Positions 5,726 to 6,203 of a stretch of 6,203 nucleotides of DNA are shown here, piece by piece. The stretch's first letter is position 1. The number at the start of each line of letters is the position of its first letter. The DNA comes from Clostridia bacterium (GTDB lineage: Bacteria > Bacillota > Clostridia > Oscillospirales > CAG-272): NCBI GenBank assembly GCA_017958705.1, contig JAGDCE010000133.1, positions 1-6,203 of the forward strand. Reading direction: 5' to 3'. The translations under genes were made by a program, and so were the position numbers. A model generated the notes under the pieces. The model was not told the DNA's origin. It searched no databases and was given only the letters and a program-made list of their open reading frames with translations.

Positions 5726-6203
5726 GTGAAGATCCATGACCAGTATCCTTCAAAGAAGACCGGGATGGTGCTCGAAGAGCTGATCGTGCAGGACGAAGCG
5801 CTTAGCCGGCTCCACCCGTATTCCGTCAATCCCGTTCGCGCCACGGCCGTCCGAGACAAAAACGGTGAGATCGTTCTGTACCACACCCGTATCAAGGTCG
5901 GAGCAAAAAGGTCGTTTCTCGGATCAGGCGCGCAGAACAGTTTTCTTATGGAGATCGACCCGGTCACGGGCATGATCTCTTCGGACGGATTTCAGGAAAG
6001 CGGAGACGTTGCGGCCGTCCATCCGGATACGCACGTCGTTTTCAAAGGCTACCGGATACCGCGCTGGCAGGAATGCGTGTCATTCGTCAGAGAACTGATG
6101 GAAAAGCTGCCGGGGTACGGTTATATCGGATGGGATCTGGCTCTGACGCCTGACGGATGGTGCGTGGTCGAAGGCAACTATTCGGGCGAGTTCGGATCTC
6201 AGA
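5726..6203 (+). CDS. Sugar-transfer-associated type ATP-grasp protein, copy 2, C-terminal part (3' end outside the window)
   Basis: This is the second half of the interrupted ATP-grasp gene, open in the same frame to the window edge. Visible motifs are GMVLEELIVQ (hinge glutamates), LHPYSVNPVRATAV (compare IHPNSVNGVRVTAV in copy 1), YRIPRWQE (compare FRIPKWNE), and the metal site YIGWDLALT plus CVVEGNYSG, whose Asp, Glu and Asn match the paralogue's D325, E337 and N339. The selected-looking residues are all kept, so decay, if any, is recent. Possible restarts are the GTG at 5726, directly abutting the stop, and the ATG at 5765, but neither has a convincing ribosome binding site. From the length of copy 1, some 25-30 codons are expected beyond the window. 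It is not expected to work alone, because it lacks the ATP-binding lysine and glycine loop. Confidence 0.65.
   Translation, partial: MKIHDQYPSKKTGMVLEELIVQDEALSRLHPYSVNPVRATAVRDKNGEIVLYHTRIKVGAKRSFLGSGAQNSFLMEIDPVTGMISSDGFQESGDVAAVHPDTHVVFKGYRIPRWQECVSFVRELMEKLPGYGYIGWDLALTPDGWCVVEGNYSGEFGSQ

Noticed and set aside
5069..5737. Open frame on the - strand opposite the N-terminal half of the third ATP-grasp gene
   Set aside because: It is a reverse shadow with no motif or ribosome binding site evidence, while the + strand reading is clearly homologous to the neighbouring paralogue.
5723..5790. Selenocysteine insertion at the in-frame TGA
   Set aside because: The position lies in a variable linker with no Cys in the paralogue. 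The only nearby stems (CTTC/GAAG and GCTC/GAGC) are 4-bp and explained by the conserved LEEL codons, and ATP-grasp proteins are not known selenoproteins.

Overview
The window is a block of co-directional genes, all on the + strand. It looks like the middle of a small-molecule biosynthetic operon from a bacterium, most likely a Firmicutes/Clostridia-type organism. That guess rests on the AAAGGA/GGAGG ribosome binding sites, base composition near 50% GC, and the style of the permease and ATP-grasp proteins; the sequence does not prove the taxon. No rRNA, tRNA, CRISPR array, insertion sequence or phage gene is visible. The standard genetic code appears to apply, because TGA ends three of the four genes whose stop is clear.

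Layout: (1) positions 1-1389, an APC-superfamily amino acid permease whose true start lies before the window. (2) 1390-1525, the only sizeable intergenic gap, with two small hairpins, the second followed by TTTT, and a possible promoter. (3) 1526-2659, a CitE/HpcH-like TIM-barrel C-C bond lyase. (4) 2699-3913, a carbamoyl-phosphate-synthase-type ATP-grasp ligase. (5) 3973-5097, a 'sugar-transfer associated' type ATP-grasp protein. (6) 5126 to the window end, a second, diverged copy of that ATP-grasp type. An in-frame TGA at 5723-5725 interrupts it, yet the same frame stays open and recognisable to the window edge.

Taken together, one C-C lyase, three ATP-grasp proteins and an amino acid transporter suggest a pathway that makes or remodels a carboxylate and then joins it by ATP-dependent amide or similar bonds to amino acid-like partners, with the permease moving a precursor or product. 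Pairing a CitE-like lyase with ATP-grasp enzymes recalls the biosynthetic module described for tellurium-resistance (Ter) stress operons, but no Ter, phosphoribosyltransferase or HAD gene is seen here. The product is unknown. The two points most worth attention are this gene combination and the in-frame stop in the last gene.
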